Part shown: positions 8,505-18,097 of the stretch, in pieces
Position numbering within the stretch: the first letter of the stretch is position 1
Layout of the letters: every line of letters begins with the position of its first letter
NCBI GenBank assembly: GCA_016703745.1
Contig: JADJBK010000006.1
Coordinates: forward strand, 620,001 to 684,000
Origin: Nitrosomonas sp.
Lineage (GTDB): Bacteria > Pseudomonadota > Gammaproteobacteria > Burkholderiales > Nitrosomonadaceae
Direction of reading: 5' to 3'
DNA length: 64,000 nucleotides
Program-made: the position numbers and the translations under genes
Notes under the pieces: model-generated
What the model was told of the DNA's origin: nothing
The model's database searches: none
Seen by the model: the letters and a program-made list of their open reading frames with translations, nothing else

Positions 8505-9818
8505 TTAACGCTCGAACAGCGGGCTGGGCGGGTATTCCAGCGCTTCCTTGATCGCCGCCAGTGATAATACAGCTTCGCGCCCATCGATAATACGATGATC
8601 ATAGGATAGCGCAAAATAGTTCATTGGACGGATAACGACCTGGCCATTCTCGGCAACCGGGCGCTGCTTGGTGGCATGAATGCCGAGAATAGCACTTTGT
8701 GGCGGATTGATGATGGGGGTGGACAACATCGAACCAAAGACACCGCCATTGGTGATGGAGAAGGTCCCGCCCGTCAGTTCTTCGAGGGTAATTTTGCCTT
8801 CCTGAGCGCGGCTGGCAAGATCGGCAATCCGTGTTTCGATTTCGGCGAAGGAAAGTTTGTCGGCATCGCGCAGAATCGGCACGACCAGCCCACGCGGGCT
8901 GCCCACGGCAATGCCGATATCAAAGTATTCATGATAAATAATATCGTTGCCATCTACTGACGCATTAATAATGGGATATTTTTTGAGCGCAGCCACTGTG
9001 GCTTTGACGAAAAACGACATCAGACCCAGTTTTACGCCATGTTCTTTCTCAAATTTCTCTTTGTAGAGAGCACGCAGATCGAGTACCGCCTGCATGTTGA
9101 CTTCATTGAAAGTAGTCAGAATCGCGGCGGTTGATTGTGATTGCACCAGTCTCTCGGCAATGCGCATCCGCAGACGAGTCATCGGCACTCTTTTTTCAGG
9201 GCGCTCAGTCGTTGCAGGAGATGATGTATCAGCCTGCTGAGCTGCTTCACCACCGCTGAGCGTGTTTACTGATCCGAAAGAACTGTCTGCCGGCTGCTGA
9301 TCGCCCTCTGCTTTGTTTTTATTGTCGACATAATCAAGAATATCCTGTTTGACGATGCGCCCATCCCGGCCAGTGCCCTGAATGGTCTGAATCTCATCGG
9401 CTCCAAGATGATGCTCGGCCGCCAGATGTTTTGCTGCGGGTAGCAGCCCGGATGTGCCATGGGAAGTGGTTTTATCTGCTGACGATGTTGATTGGGTTTC
9501 TACTTTTTTTTCCGGCTTGTCGTCTGCAGTCTTTGCTTTTTCAGCGGCAGTGTCAGGAGACGCTGTTTTCGTTTGTTTTCCCGAGGTATCGATTCTGGCA
9601 ATAATCTCTTCACCGGCAACAGTCGCGCCATCTTCTTTCAGGATCTCCGTCAGAATACCCGTTTGTGGCGCAGGCAATTCCATGACCACCTTGTCTGTTT
9701 CAATATCAATCAGGTTTTCACCCCGCTCAACCCGCTCTCCCTTTTTTTTGTGCCAGCTCACCAGCGTAGCTTCAGTTACTGATTCGGATAAGGCCGGAAC
9801 TTTGACTTCGATCAACAT
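8505..9818 (-). CDS. sucB: Dihydrolipoyl succinyltransferase, E2 of 2-oxoglutarate dehydrogenase
   Basis: A 437-residue E2 that transfers the succinyl group from lipoate to CoA in the TCA cycle. An N-terminal lipoyl domain has the attachment site IETDKVVMEL (Lys43). An Ala/Lys/Thr-rich linker follows, then a peripheral-subunit binding domain (AAKHLAAEHHL to GTGRDGRI, about 128-152) and the catalytic domain, which ends with SYDHRIIDGREAV, the active-site His/Asp motif. It lies 19 bp after sucA on the same strand. No dihydrolipoamide dehydrogenase gene follows, so E3 must come from elsewhere. Confidence 0.96.
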   Translation of the reverse strand: MLIEVKVPALSESVTEATLVSWHKKKGERVERGENLIDIETDKVVMELPAPQTGILTEILKEDGATVAGEEIIARIDTSGKQTKTASPDTAAEKAKTADDKPEKKVETQSTSSADKTTSHGTSGLLPAAKHLAAEHHLGADEIQTIQGTGRDGRIVKQDILDYVDNKNKAEGDQQPADSSFGSVNTLSGGEAAQQADTSSPATTERPEKRVPMTRLRMRIAERLVQSQSTAAILTTFNEVNMQAVLDLRALYKEKFEKEHGVKLGLMSFFVKATVAALKKYPIINASVDGNDIIYHEYFDIGIAVGSPRGLVVPILRDADKLSFAEIETRIADLASRAQEGKITLEELTGGTFSITNGGVFGSMLSTPIINPPQSAILGIHATKQRPVAENGQVVIRPMNYFALSYDHRIIDGREAVLSLAAIKEALEYPPSPLFER

Positions 9819-9837
9819 GAGAATCTCCTTGGATCAT

Positions 9838-12711
9838 TCACTCTAGTTTGTCACGAAAAGCCGCTTCAATCACTTCCTTCTGTCTCAGTCTATCCAGTGC
9901 CAGGTAGCCAACGGAAGGCGAGGCGGCAGAGGGTCGCAGCGCATAGCCCAGTATCTGATCTGGCCGCATATGGCGCGACAGATAGTGCTGAATCCGGTGC
10001 CAGGCGCCCTGATTGCCAGGCTCTTCCTGGCACCATAGTATTTCGCTAGTGTGCGCATAATGGTTCATCTGTGCCTGGAATTCTTCATGAGGAAATGGAT
10101 AGAGTTGCTCCAGGCGGATAATGGCTATGTCGGTAATCTCATGTTCACGCCGGTAAGCGATGAGCTCATAATATATCTTGCCACTACAGACAATGACACG
10201 CCTGATGTTCGCGGCGTTGAGTGCTTCCGTCTCCCCAATAACAACCTGAAACTGGCCATTGGCAAGATCCTCCAGAGGGGAAACGGCTTCCTTGTGCCGC
10301 AGCATGCTTTTAGGCGTCATCACAATCAATGGCTTGCGCATGGCACGAATCATCTGCCGACGCAGCAGATGAAAAATCTGTGCCGGGGTGGAAGGTACGC
10401 ATACCTGAATATTGTATTCTGCACAGAGCTGCAGAAAGCGCTCCAGACGCGCGGAAGAATGTTCCGGCCCCTGCCCTTCGTAACCATGTGGCAATAGCAT
10501 GACCAAGCCGCACAGCCGCCCCCATTTGGCTTCGCCCGACGTAATAAACTGGTCAATCACCACCTGCGCGCCATTGGCAAAATCACCAAATTGCGCCTCC
10601 CAGATAACCAATTCATTAGGCTGCGCGGTTGAATAGCCATATTCGAAGCCAAGTACCGCTTCTTCCGACAGAATGGAATTGATAATCACAAAATCGGGCT
10701 GTTTGGGAGCGACATAGCGTAGCGGAATGTAAATGCCATCTTCCCATTGATCCTGCTCGCGCTGCTGGTCATGCAGTACCGCATGTCGGTGAAAAAATGT
10801 ACCTCGCTCACAGTCCTGACCCGAAATTCGAAGAGGATACCCATCCTTCAACAAGGAGGCATAAGCCAGATTCTCGGCCATACCCCAATCAAGCGGCAAC
10901 TCGCCTTGACCCATTTTACGACGATCGTCGATAATTTTTTGTATCCGGGAATGTAACTGGAATGTAGCGGGGATATCGGTAAGGCGCTGCGCCAGATAGC
11001 GCAAGTCTTCAATTGGAACACCCGTTTTGACCGGCTGATTCCATTTGCTGGATTCGAGAAATACGGCCCAATTCACGCCATGCGGGGACTTATAATCATA
11101 GCAAATGGTCCTGTTGGGATTGTGACCGGCATCCATCGCATCCCGGTAAGCTTGCTCCAGCATGGCTACTTCCGATTCTTCGACGACTGCCTGCTGAATC
11201 AGTCTATCAGCATACAATTTGCGCGTACCCGGATGTTGCCTGATCACTTGGTACATCGATGGCTGGGTTACCATAGGCTCATCTTGTTCATTGTGTCCCT
11301 GTTTGCGGAAACAGATGAGATCAATTACGACATCCTTGCGAAACTGCATGCGAAAATCCAGCGCAATTTCGGTTATCAGTACCACGGCTTCGGGATCATC
11401 ACCGTTAACATGGAAAACCGGGGCGTCAATCATTTTGGCGACATCGGTGCAATAAAGCGAAGAGCGGCTATCACGCGGATCGGACGTGGTAAAGCCTATC
11501 TGATTGTTGATGATGATATGGATCGTGCCACCCGTTCCATAGCCCCGAGTCTGGGAAAGATTAAGCGTTTCCATTACCACGCCCTGCCCCGCGAACGCGG
11601 CGTCCCCATGGATCAACACTGGAATCACCAGATCACCGGTTTTGTCGCCCAGACGATGCTGGCGCGCGCGCACCGATCCCTCTACCACGGGATTAACGAT
11701 TTCCAGATGCGAGGGGTTGAATGCCAGCGCCAGGTGTACAACCCCGCCGGGTGTCATCACGGCGGAAGAAAACCCCTGATGATATTTGACGTCTCCAGAG
11801 GTCAGCAACTGGGGTTTTTTGCCCTCGAATTCCTGAAACAATTCAGACGGCATTTTACCCAATGTATTGACCAGTACATTGAGGCGCCCACGATGGGCCA
11901 TGCCAATCACAATTTCTCTGACCCCTGCCGTGCCTGCCTGTTGCAGCAGTTTATCCAGCAACAGAATCAGGCTTTCATTACCCTCTCCAGAAAAACGTTT
12001 CTGTCCAACATAACGATTATGCAGATATTTCTCGAATCCTTCCGCAGCAGTCAAGCGTTCGAGTATATGGCGCTTATACTCAGATGGAAGAGATGGCTGA
12101 GCCATGATGGATTCCAGCCGGTTCTGTATCCAGCGCTTTTGCTTGATATCCGCAATATACATGTATTCCGCGCCTATGCTGCCACAATAGGTCAGCTGCA
12201 AACGCTGGATAATGTCTTTCAAGGTTGCCTGTGGTGGTCCCGCTAGTGAACCGGTATTAAAAACCTGTTCTATATCCGCATCGCTTAACCCGTAGAACGC
12301 TGGATCCAGCTCAGGGACGTCCGCTTTTTGCTGTAGATTGAGCGGATCCAGATTGGCCCGGCGTACTCCAAGGAAACGATAGGTATTGATCAACTGTAAT
12401 ACAGCGACCTGTTTACGAATCCTGATTTCCAGCTCAACCGATTCCACATTTGTCACAATGGGTTCGAATGCAGGTGTGGGCTTTGCTGAAGTTCGCACTA
12501 CCGTGGAGTGCATCAGGGACTCGATGATTGGAGTATGGGGAATGTCGCGGGTAGAAATAGCTTCCGTCTGCTGCAAACCATCAAAATATTCTCGCCACTC
12601 TGCAGGCACATCCGCCGGATTCAGCAGATATTGTTCATACAGCATCTCGATGAAAGCTGCGTTCGCCCCGAACAACATCGAGTTTTCAAGAAATGTATTC
12701 ATCGTCATCAC
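9838..12711 (-). CDS. sucA: 2-oxoglutarate dehydrogenase E1 component
   Basis: A 957-residue thiamine-diphosphate enzyme that decarboxylates 2-oxoglutarate and succinylates lipoate on E2. It starts with the E2-anchoring N-terminus (FLENSMLFGANAAFIEMLYEQY) and has IGMAHRGRLNVLVNTLGK, the ThDP/Mg region HVNGDDPEAVV with FRKQGHNEQDEP, and LPHGYEGQGPEHSSARLERF near the C-terminal domain. The length is normal. The codon at 12711 is GTG and two ATGs follow at 12708 and 12702, so the exact start is open; none has a strong ribosome site. It sits between gltA and sucB in one unit. Confidence 0.96.
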   Translation of the reverse strand: MMTMNTFLENSMLFGANAAFIEMLYEQYLLNPADVPAEWREYFDGLQQTEAISTRDIPHTPIIESLMHSTVVRTSAKPTPAFEPIVTNVESVELEIRIRKQVAVLQLINTYRFLGVRRANLDPLNLQQKADVPELDPAFYGLSDADIEQVFNTGSLAGPPQATLKDIIQRLQLTYCGSIGAEYMYIADIKQKRWIQNRLESIMAQPSLPSEYKRHILERLTAAEGFEKYLHNRYVGQKRFSGEGNESLILLLDKLLQQAGTAGVREIVIGMAHRGRLNVLVNTLGKMPSELFQEFEGKKPQLLTSGDVKYHQGFSSAVMTPGGVVHLALAFNPSHLEIVNPVVEGSVRARQHRLGDKTGDLVIPVLIHGDAAFAGQGVVMETLNLSQTRGYGTGGTIHIIINNQIGFTTSDPRDSRSSLYCTDVAKMIDAPVFHVNGDDPEAVVLITEIALDFRMQFRKDVVIDLICFRKQGHNEQDEPMVTQPSMYQVIRQHPGTRKLYADRLIQQAVVEESEVAMLEQAYRDAMDAGHNPNRTICYDYKSPHGVNWAVFLESSKWNQPVKTGVPIEDLRYLAQRLTDIPATFQLHSRIQKIIDDRRKMGQGELPLDWGMAENLAYASLLKDGYPLRISGQDCERGTFFHRHAVLHDQQREQDQWEDGIYIPLRYVAPKQPDFVIINSILSEEAVLGFEYGYSTAQPNELVIWEAQFGDFANGAQVVIDQFITSGEAKWGRLCGLVMLLPHGYEGQGPEHSSARLERFLQLCAEYNIQVCVPSTPAQIFHLLRRQMIRAMRKPLIVMTPKSMLRHKEAVSPLEDLANGQFQVVIGETEALNAANIRRVIVCSGKIYYELIAYRREHEITDIAIIRLEQLYPFPHEEFQAQMNHYAHTSEILWCQEEPGNQGAWHRIQHYLSRHMRPDQILGYALRPSAASPSVGYLALDRLRQKEVIEAAFRDKLE

Positions 12712-12745
12712 AATGTGTCCAATAGCAGAAGTATGAGCGGATCAA

Positions 12746-14035
12746 TCAGGATTTCGGCATATCCCTTCTGGGCGTCCCGATATAAAGTTGGCGGGGACGA
12801 CCGATTTTTTGTTCTGGATCAGAAATCATTTCATTCCATTGTGCAACCCAGCCAACAGTGCGCGCCATGGCAAAAACTGATGTAAACATCGAAGTTGGAA
12901 TCCCCAGCGCACGTTGTACGATTCCCGAATAAAAATCAACGTTGGGATACAGTTTCCTGGAAATGAAATAATCGTCCTCAAGGGCTATTTTCTCCAGTTC
13001 CAGTGCCAGCTTAAATAAGCGGTCGTTGTGCAATCCCAGTTCATTCAATACTTCATGACAGGTTTCCCGCATCAGGTTGGCACGTGGATCAAAGTTTTTA
13101 TACACCCGATGACCAAAACCCATTAACCGGAAAGGATCATTTTTGTCTTTAGCACGGCTGATATATTCGCCAATACGTGAAACATCACCGATTTCTTCCA
13201 GCATATTGAGACAGGCTTCGTTCGCACCACCATGTGCCGGCCCCCACAAACAGGCAATTCCTGCGGAGATGCAGGCAAAGGGATTGGCCCCGCTGGATCC
13301 GGCGAGCCGCACGGTTGAAGTAGACGCATTCTGTTCATGGTCTGCATGCAAAATGAGAATACGGTCCATCGCTCGGGCGATGACAGGATTGGAGGTATAT
13401 TTTTCAGCAGGTGTAGCAAACATCATATGCAGAAAATTTTCAGTGTAATCCAGGTCATTGCGTGGATAGATGTAGGGCTGCCCAATGTTGTATTTGTAGG
13501 CCATCGCGGTGATGGTTGGCAATTTGGCAATCAGGCGGAACGCAGACTCCTCACGATGAAAGACATCCGCAATATCCATTGCTTCATGATAAAAAGCCGA
13601 CAAGGCGCCAACCACACCGACCATGACAGCCATTGGATGCGCATCTCGCCGGAAGCCACTAAAAAACTTGACCAGCTGTTCGTGCAGCATGGTGTGGCTT
13701 TTAACTGTACCGACAAACTGATCTTTTTGTTTTTTATCTGGCAACTCTCCATTGAGCAGCAGATAGCAGACTTCCATAAAATCGCATCGGGCAGCCAATT
13801 GTTCAATCGGATAGCCGCGATAAAGTAATACGCCATTGTCTCCGTCAATGAAAGTAATCGCCGATTTACTGCTGGCAGTAGACACAAAACCAGGATCATA
13901 AGTGAACAAACCGCTCTGCGGATACAAGGCGCGAATATCAATCACATCTGGCCCCTCGCTGCCCGACAGGATTGGTAATTCAACTGGTTGCCTGCCTGCA
14001 CCTAGTGACAGGATAGCTGTATTTTCTTTGGTCAT
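12746..14035 (-). CDS. gltA: Citrate synthase (type II)
   Basis: A 429-residue hexameric-type citrate synthase that condenses oxaloacetate and acetyl-CoA. Visible motifs are FIDGDNGVLLYRGYPIEQLA, HADHEQNASTSTVRLAGSS with its catalytic His, GPAHGGANEACLNML, MGFGHRVYKNFDPRA with its second His, and VDFYSGIV. It lies between sdhE and sucA on the same strand. The 171 bp between sdhE and gltA could hold an internal promoter, but I see no clear one. Confidence 0.97.
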   Translation of the reverse strand: MTKENTAILSLGAGRQPVELPILSGSEGPDVIDIRALYPQSGLFTYDPGFVSTASSKSAITFIDGDNGVLLYRGYPIEQLAARCDFMEVCYLLLNGELPDKKQKDQFVGTVKSHTMLHEQLVKFFSGFRRDAHPMAVMVGVVGALSAFYHEAMDIADVFHREESAFRLIAKLPTITAMAYKYNIGQPYIYPRNDLDYTENFLHMMFATPAEKYTSNPVIARAMDRILILHADHEQNASTSTVRLAGSSGANPFACISAGIACLWGPAHGGANEACLNMLEEIGDVSRIGEYISRAKDKNDPFRLMGFGHRVYKNFDPRANLMRETCHEVLNELGLHNDRLFKLALELEKIALEDDYFISRKLYPNVDFYSGIVQRALGIPTSMFTSVFAMARTVGWVAQWNEMISDPEQKIGRPRQLYIGTPRRDMPKS

Positions 14036-14206
14036 AACACTTACTCCGTTTATCTTTAAAATTAAGCCAGGGGCGATAGATCAGACTGCTTCCAGGCAGC
14101 AAACCAGTGATGACTCAGGTAAGTTTTCAGCCGAAAAATTGTTACACTAACTGTATGTAACGCAGCTTGAGGATACACCCCATGAATTCCCTGCTGCCGC
14201 TGGGGA

Positions 14207-14440
14207 TCAACTTTTTCGTAAAAGTTCCAGAACAGAGGATGGCGCCGTATCAGACGCATCGTTCTTAGCCACAATCATAGCCCATAGATCATGATCGGGA
14301 AGTGACAATAGCGTTTCAAATTCAAGGCACTGACTTTCACTCAGTCGCGCGTATTGATTGTCGAGAAAACGCTGCAGCACAATATCCAATTCCAACATAC
14401 CGCGACGGCAGCGCCACCGGATACGATTAACTTCATTCAA
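14207..14440 (-). CDS. sdhE: FAD assembly factor SdhE
   Basis: A 77-residue protein of the SdhE/YgfY family, which helps attach FAD covalently to the succinate dehydrogenase flavoprotein. The family signature RIRWRCRRGMLELDIVL is intact, including the RGM..LD core. The preferred start is the TTG at 14440, whose bases overlap the sdhB stop as TTGA, giving the usual family length; the open frame extends to 14509 inside sdhB but that part is not conserved. Coupling to sdhB supports the role. It is too short to stand on length alone, but motif and context agree. Confidence 0.9.
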   Translation of the reverse strand: MNEVNRIRWRCRRGMLELDIVLQRFLDNQYARLSESQCLEFETLLSLPDHDLWAMIVAKNDASDTAPSSVLELLRKS

Positions 14441-15132
14441 ACCGTTTTTTTCAACATCATATTCTTGATATTGCCAATGGCAGCAGTTGGATTTAATCCC
14501 TTGGGGCAAACATCAACACAATTCATGATGGAGTGACAACGGAATAAACGATAAGGATCTTCCAGATCATCAAGACGCTCAGCAGTTGCCTGATCGCGGC
14601 TATCGACCAGAAAGCGATACGCCTGCAATAACCCGGCCGGACCAACGAATCTATCCGGATTCCACCAGAAGGAAGGACAGGCAGTAGTGCAACACGCACA
14701 CAAAATACACTCATAAGCACCATCCAGCAGTGCGCGGTCTTCCTGCGACTGCAGCCGCTCGGTTTCTGGCGGAGGATCATTATTGATCAGGTAGGGTTTA
14801 ATCGAATGGTATTGATTGAAGAATTGTGTCATATCAACGATCAAATCCCGGATTACTGGCAAGCCGGGTAACGGGCGTATTTCAACCGGCTCCTTCAATC
14901 CAGCCAGAGGCGTGATGCAAGCGAGACCGTTGCGACCATTGATGTTCATACCGTCCGACCCACAGACGCCCTCGCGGCAGGAACGCCGCAAACTCAAACT
15001 ATCATCCACGCTTTTAATGCGAATCAGTGCATCCAGAAGCATTTTATCGGTGGGCGCCAGCTCGATATCATAATCCTGCATGTAGGGTTTCGTATCTTTG
15101 TCCGGGTCATAGCGGCTAATGGAAAATCGCAT
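14437..15132 (-). CDS. sdhB: Succinate dehydrogenase iron-sulfur subunit
   Basis: A 231-residue subunit that carries electrons from the flavoprotein to quinone. It has the [2Fe-2S] segment CREGVCGSDGMNINGRNGLAC (Cys52, 57, 72), the [4Fe-4S] segment CILCACCTTACPSFWWN, and the [3Fe-4S] segment CHSIMNCVDVCPKGLNP. It closely resembles the E. coli protein. The ATG at 15132 is preferred over the upstream in-frame ATG at 15168 because AAGGAG precedes it by 6 bases and it matches the family start MRFSISRYDPD. The sdhC, sdhD and sdhA genes, which usually precede sdhB, are not here; thrC is upstream instead. Confidence 0.95.
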   Translation of the reverse strand: MRFSISRYDPDKDTKPYMQDYDIELAPTDKMLLDALIRIKSVDDSLSLRRSCREGVCGSDGMNINGRNGLACITPLAGLKEPVEIRPLPGLPVIRDLIVDMTQFFNQYHSIKPYLINNDPPPETERLQSQEDRALLDGAYECILCACCTTACPSFWWNPDRFVGPAGLLQAYRFLVDSRDQATAERLDDLEDPYRLFRCHSIMNCVDVCPKGLNPTAAIGNIKNMMLKKTV

Positions 15133-15238
15133 GTTGCACTCCTTTTGACGTATTTCATAATGGGACAAATCTCTGGTGACTCGCGCTTATCAGCCAATGA
15201 ACATACCGCAGCAGCCTAACCTGCTCTCGCTACGACCG

Positions 15239-16666
15239 CTATTCTCGGGCAGCCTCCTGGCGGCTATGCTCCGCAATAAACTGCTTTACTCGGTTGACAT
15301 CAGCAGGCATACGTTCAAAACGCTGTGGTAGAACTTCCAGATTTTCATAACCAGCGGGCCTTTCAGGTTCAAAACCAACCGCTTCTCGAATACTTTCCGA
15401 GAATTTTGCCGGCAGTGCCGTCTCCACGCATATCAGAGGAACATCCTGTTCACGCAGTTCCATACCCACCTTCAGTCCATCGGCAGTATGGGTATCCACC
15501 AGCACATTATACTTCTGATAGATATCACGAATCGTTCTGATGCGATCAGCATGATTGCTGGTGCCAGACAAAAAGCCAAAATCCCTGATTTGCTCCCAAA
15601 GTTTGCTGCCAGACAGATCAAAAGTACCGCCCTGCTCGACAGACTGCCATAATTCCTTGACATGCCGGCTATCTCGCCCGGTCAGATCATAAATGAAGCG
15701 TTCAAAATTTGATGCCTTGGATATATCCATCGAAGGGCTGCTGGTATGTCTAGTCTCGTCCGCCGTACGTGGTCGATACAGCCCTGAACGGAAAAACTCA
15801 TTGAGCACATCGTTCTCATTGGTCGCCAGAATCAGATGCCTGATCGGCAAACCCATCATGCGCGCCACATGCCCCGCGCAGATATTGCCAAAATTACCGG
15901 AAGGTACCGAGAAACTCACCTGCTCGTTATTGGAACGGGTAACTGCAAAATAGGCTTTGAAGTAGTAGACGATCTGCGCGGCTATTCGTGCCCAATTGAT
16001 TGAATTGACGGTACCAATATGATATTGCTGCTTGAATGCGGAATCATTGCTGACTGCCTTGACAATATCCTGACAATCATCAAATACACCCTCTACCGCA
16101 ACATTGAAAATATTTTCATCCTGCAGGGAAAACATCTGCGCTGTCTGAAAACGGCTCATCTTGCCGTAAGGCGAGAGCATGAATACGCGAATACCGTGTT
16201 TGCCACGCATGGCATATTCAGCGCTGGAACCAGTATCTCCTGAGGTTGCACCAAGAATATTCAGTTCTTCGTGGTTTCTGGCAAGCACATATTCAAACAA
16301 ATTTCCCAACAACTGCATGGCCATATCCTTGAACGCCAGGGTAGGCCCATTGGAGAGGTGCAGCAGATGCAGACCGGGTTCCAATGTCTGCACAGGTGTA
16401 ATATCCGGGCTACCAAATACTTCTGCCGTGTAGGTACATGCGATTAATTGTCGCAAATCCTGCGCAGGAATGTCGTCCATGAAGCGAGACAATACTTCAA
16501 ACGCCAGTGCGGGGTAATCCAGTTCCCGCCATGCCGCCAGTTCGATGGCTCCAATTTGTGGATACGCTTCCGGCACGGCAAGCCCCCCATCCGGCGCGAG
16601 TCCACTTAGCAGAATTTCCGTAAAAGTTCTGGGTGGCATACCGCCACGGGTTGAGTGATAACGCAT
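15239..16666 (-). CDS. thrC: Threonine synthase
   Basis: A 475-residue PLP enzyme that converts O-phosphohomoserine to threonine. It starts MRYHSTRGGMPPRTFTEILLSGLAPDGGLAVP, typical of the long (E. coli/fungal) class, and carries the PLP lysine in GPTLAFKDMAMQ, the phosphate-binding ATSGDTGSSAEYA, and VPSGNFGNICAG. Length fits this class. It follows hom by 50 bp on the same strand, with alaA upstream of hom, and is probably cotranscribed. The 106 bp to sdhB probably include the next promoter. Confidence 0.95.
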   Translation of the reverse strand: MRYHSTRGGMPPRTFTEILLSGLAPDGGLAVPEAYPQIGAIELAAWRELDYPALAFEVLSRFMDDIPAQDLRQLIACTYTAEVFGSPDITPVQTLEPGLHLLHLSNGPTLAFKDMAMQLLGNLFEYVLARNHEELNILGATSGDTGSSAEYAMRGKHGIRVFMLSPYGKMSRFQTAQMFSLQDENIFNVAVEGVFDDCQDIVKAVSNDSAFKQQYHIGTVNSINWARIAAQIVYYFKAYFAVTRSNNEQVSFSVPSGNFGNICAGHVARMMGLPIRHLILATNENDVLNEFFRSGLYRPRTADETRHTSSPSMDISKASNFERFIYDLTGRDSRHVKELWQSVEQGGTFDLSGSKLWEQIRDFGFLSGTSNHADRIRTIRDIYQKYNVLVDTHTADGLKVGMELREQDVPLICVETALPAKFSESIREAVGFEPERPAGYENLEVLPQRFERMPADVNRVKQFIAEHSRQEAARE

Positions 16667-16716
16667 ATTGAATCAGCACTCCTTTGACAGAAAAAGAATG
16701 AGTGGTTTTACTTGCA

Positions 16717-18033
16717 TCAGCTACCTAGCTTCTCAAGACGGATACGAATAATCGGGCGAATCATAGTTGGTAAATTCTGTATTTTGATAATCGCATCATT
16801 GATCTGCTTCTCCACCGTTTTGTGTGTCAACATGATGATGTTCACCTTATCATCTCCTTCATGGTGTGCTTTCTGCACCATCGCGTTAATGGAAACACCG
16901 TGATCAGCCAATATACGGGTAACATCAGCCAGCACTCCGGTTTTGTCCGTGGCTTGCAAGCGCAGATAGTAGGCAGTTTCAACCTCTTCCATGGCCACGA
17001 TAGGTATGTCGGATAATAATTCCGGCAGAAATGCCAGAACAGGCACACGCTGCTCGGGACTGGCTGTTAACAAACGGGTGACATCGACAAGATCGGCGAT
17101 GACTGCGCTTGCGGTCGGTTCGGCCCCCGCACCGGCGCCATAATAGAGCGTCGATCCAACGGCATCACCATGAACAATAACCGCATTCATCACTCCTTCC
17201 ACATTGGCAATCAGGCGTTTTACCGGTATCAGTGCAGGATGGACGCGCAATTCAATCCCCTTTGCCACACGCCTGGTAATGCCAAGTAATTTGATGCGAT
17301 ATCCCAGTTCCTCAGCATAACGAATATCTTCATTGGCAAGCCGGGAAATACCTTCAACATAGACCTGATCAAACCGCACCGGAATACCGAAAGCCAAAGT
17401 CGCCATAATGGTGATTTTATGCGCCGCATCAATGCCCTCGATATCATATGTGGGATCAGCTTCAGCGTAGCCTAAACGTTGCGCTTCCGCGAGTACCGTA
17501 CTGAAATCGAGTCCCTTCGAGCGCATTTCTGAAAGGATAAAATTACTGGTGCCATTGATGATGCCGGCAATCCATTCGATACGATTAGCGGTCAATCCCT
17601 CGCGCAAGGCCTTGATGATCGGGATTCCACCCGCAACCGCCGCCTCAAACGCAACAATGACACCTCGCTGGTGGGCTGCCGCAAAGATTTCATTTCCATG
17701 CGCGGCAAGTAATGCCTTATTGGCTGTGATCACATGTTTGCCATGCTCAATTGCCGTCATCATCACTTCCCGGGCAACCGTCTGGCCACCGATCAGTTCG
17801 ATTACAATATCAATTTTGGGGTGTCGCGCAACCTCAAAGGCATCACTGGTAATGGTGACATTATCACCCGCAGTCAAATGACGGACTTTCTCCTGATCGA
17901 GATCGGCGATCATGCAAATCTCGATATTACGCCCCGTTCTACGGCTAATTTCTGACTGATTGCGCTTGAGAACGGCATAAGTACCGCCCCCTACTGTGCC
18001 GGTACCCAATAATCCAACGTAAATCGGTTTCAT
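16717..18033 (-). CDS. hom: Homoserine dehydrogenase with ACT domain
   Basis: A 438-residue enzyme that reduces aspartate semialdehyde to homoserine with NAD(P)H, at the branch to threonine and methionine. It has the N-terminal Rossmann motif VGLLGTGTVGGGTYAVL, the substrate region AAVAGGIPIIKALREGL with NGTSNFILSEM, and EADPTYDIEGIDAAHKI. The last ~85 residues form an ACT domain (YYLRLQATDKTGVLADVTRIL), normally the site of threonine feedback. Next to thrC, it completes the two steps from semialdehyde around phosphohomoserine; a thrB gene is not in the window. Confidence 0.95.
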   Translation of the reverse strand: MKPIYVGLLGTGTVGGGTYAVLKRNQSEISRRTGRNIEICMIADLDQEKVRHLTAGDNVTITSDAFEVARHPKIDIVIELIGGQTVAREVMMTAIEHGKHVITANKALLAAHGNEIFAAAHQRGVIVAFEAAVAGGIPIIKALREGLTANRIEWIAGIINGTSNFILSEMRSKGLDFSTVLAEAQRLGYAEADPTYDIEGIDAAHKITIMATLAFGIPVRFDQVYVEGISRLANEDIRYAEELGYRIKLLGITRRVAKGIELRVHPALIPVKRLIANVEGVMNAVIVHGDAVGSTLYYGAGAGAEPTASAVIADLVDVTRLLTASPEQRVPVLAFLPELLSDIPIVAMEEVETAYYLRLQATDKTGVLADVTRILADHGVSINAMVQKAHHEGDDKVNIIMLTHKTVEKQINDAIIKIQNLPTMIRPIIRIRLEKLGS

Positions 18034-18097
18034 AAAAAATGTTCTCTATTGTAAAAATAAGCTGCGAATTATATAAGGGCAGCTCTAAAAATCCATA

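Noticed and set aside
11080..12246. A 388-codon open frame on the plus strand
   Set aside because: It lies entirely opposite sucA, whose protein matches 2-oxoglutarate dehydrogenase E1 throughout; it is a shadow frame.
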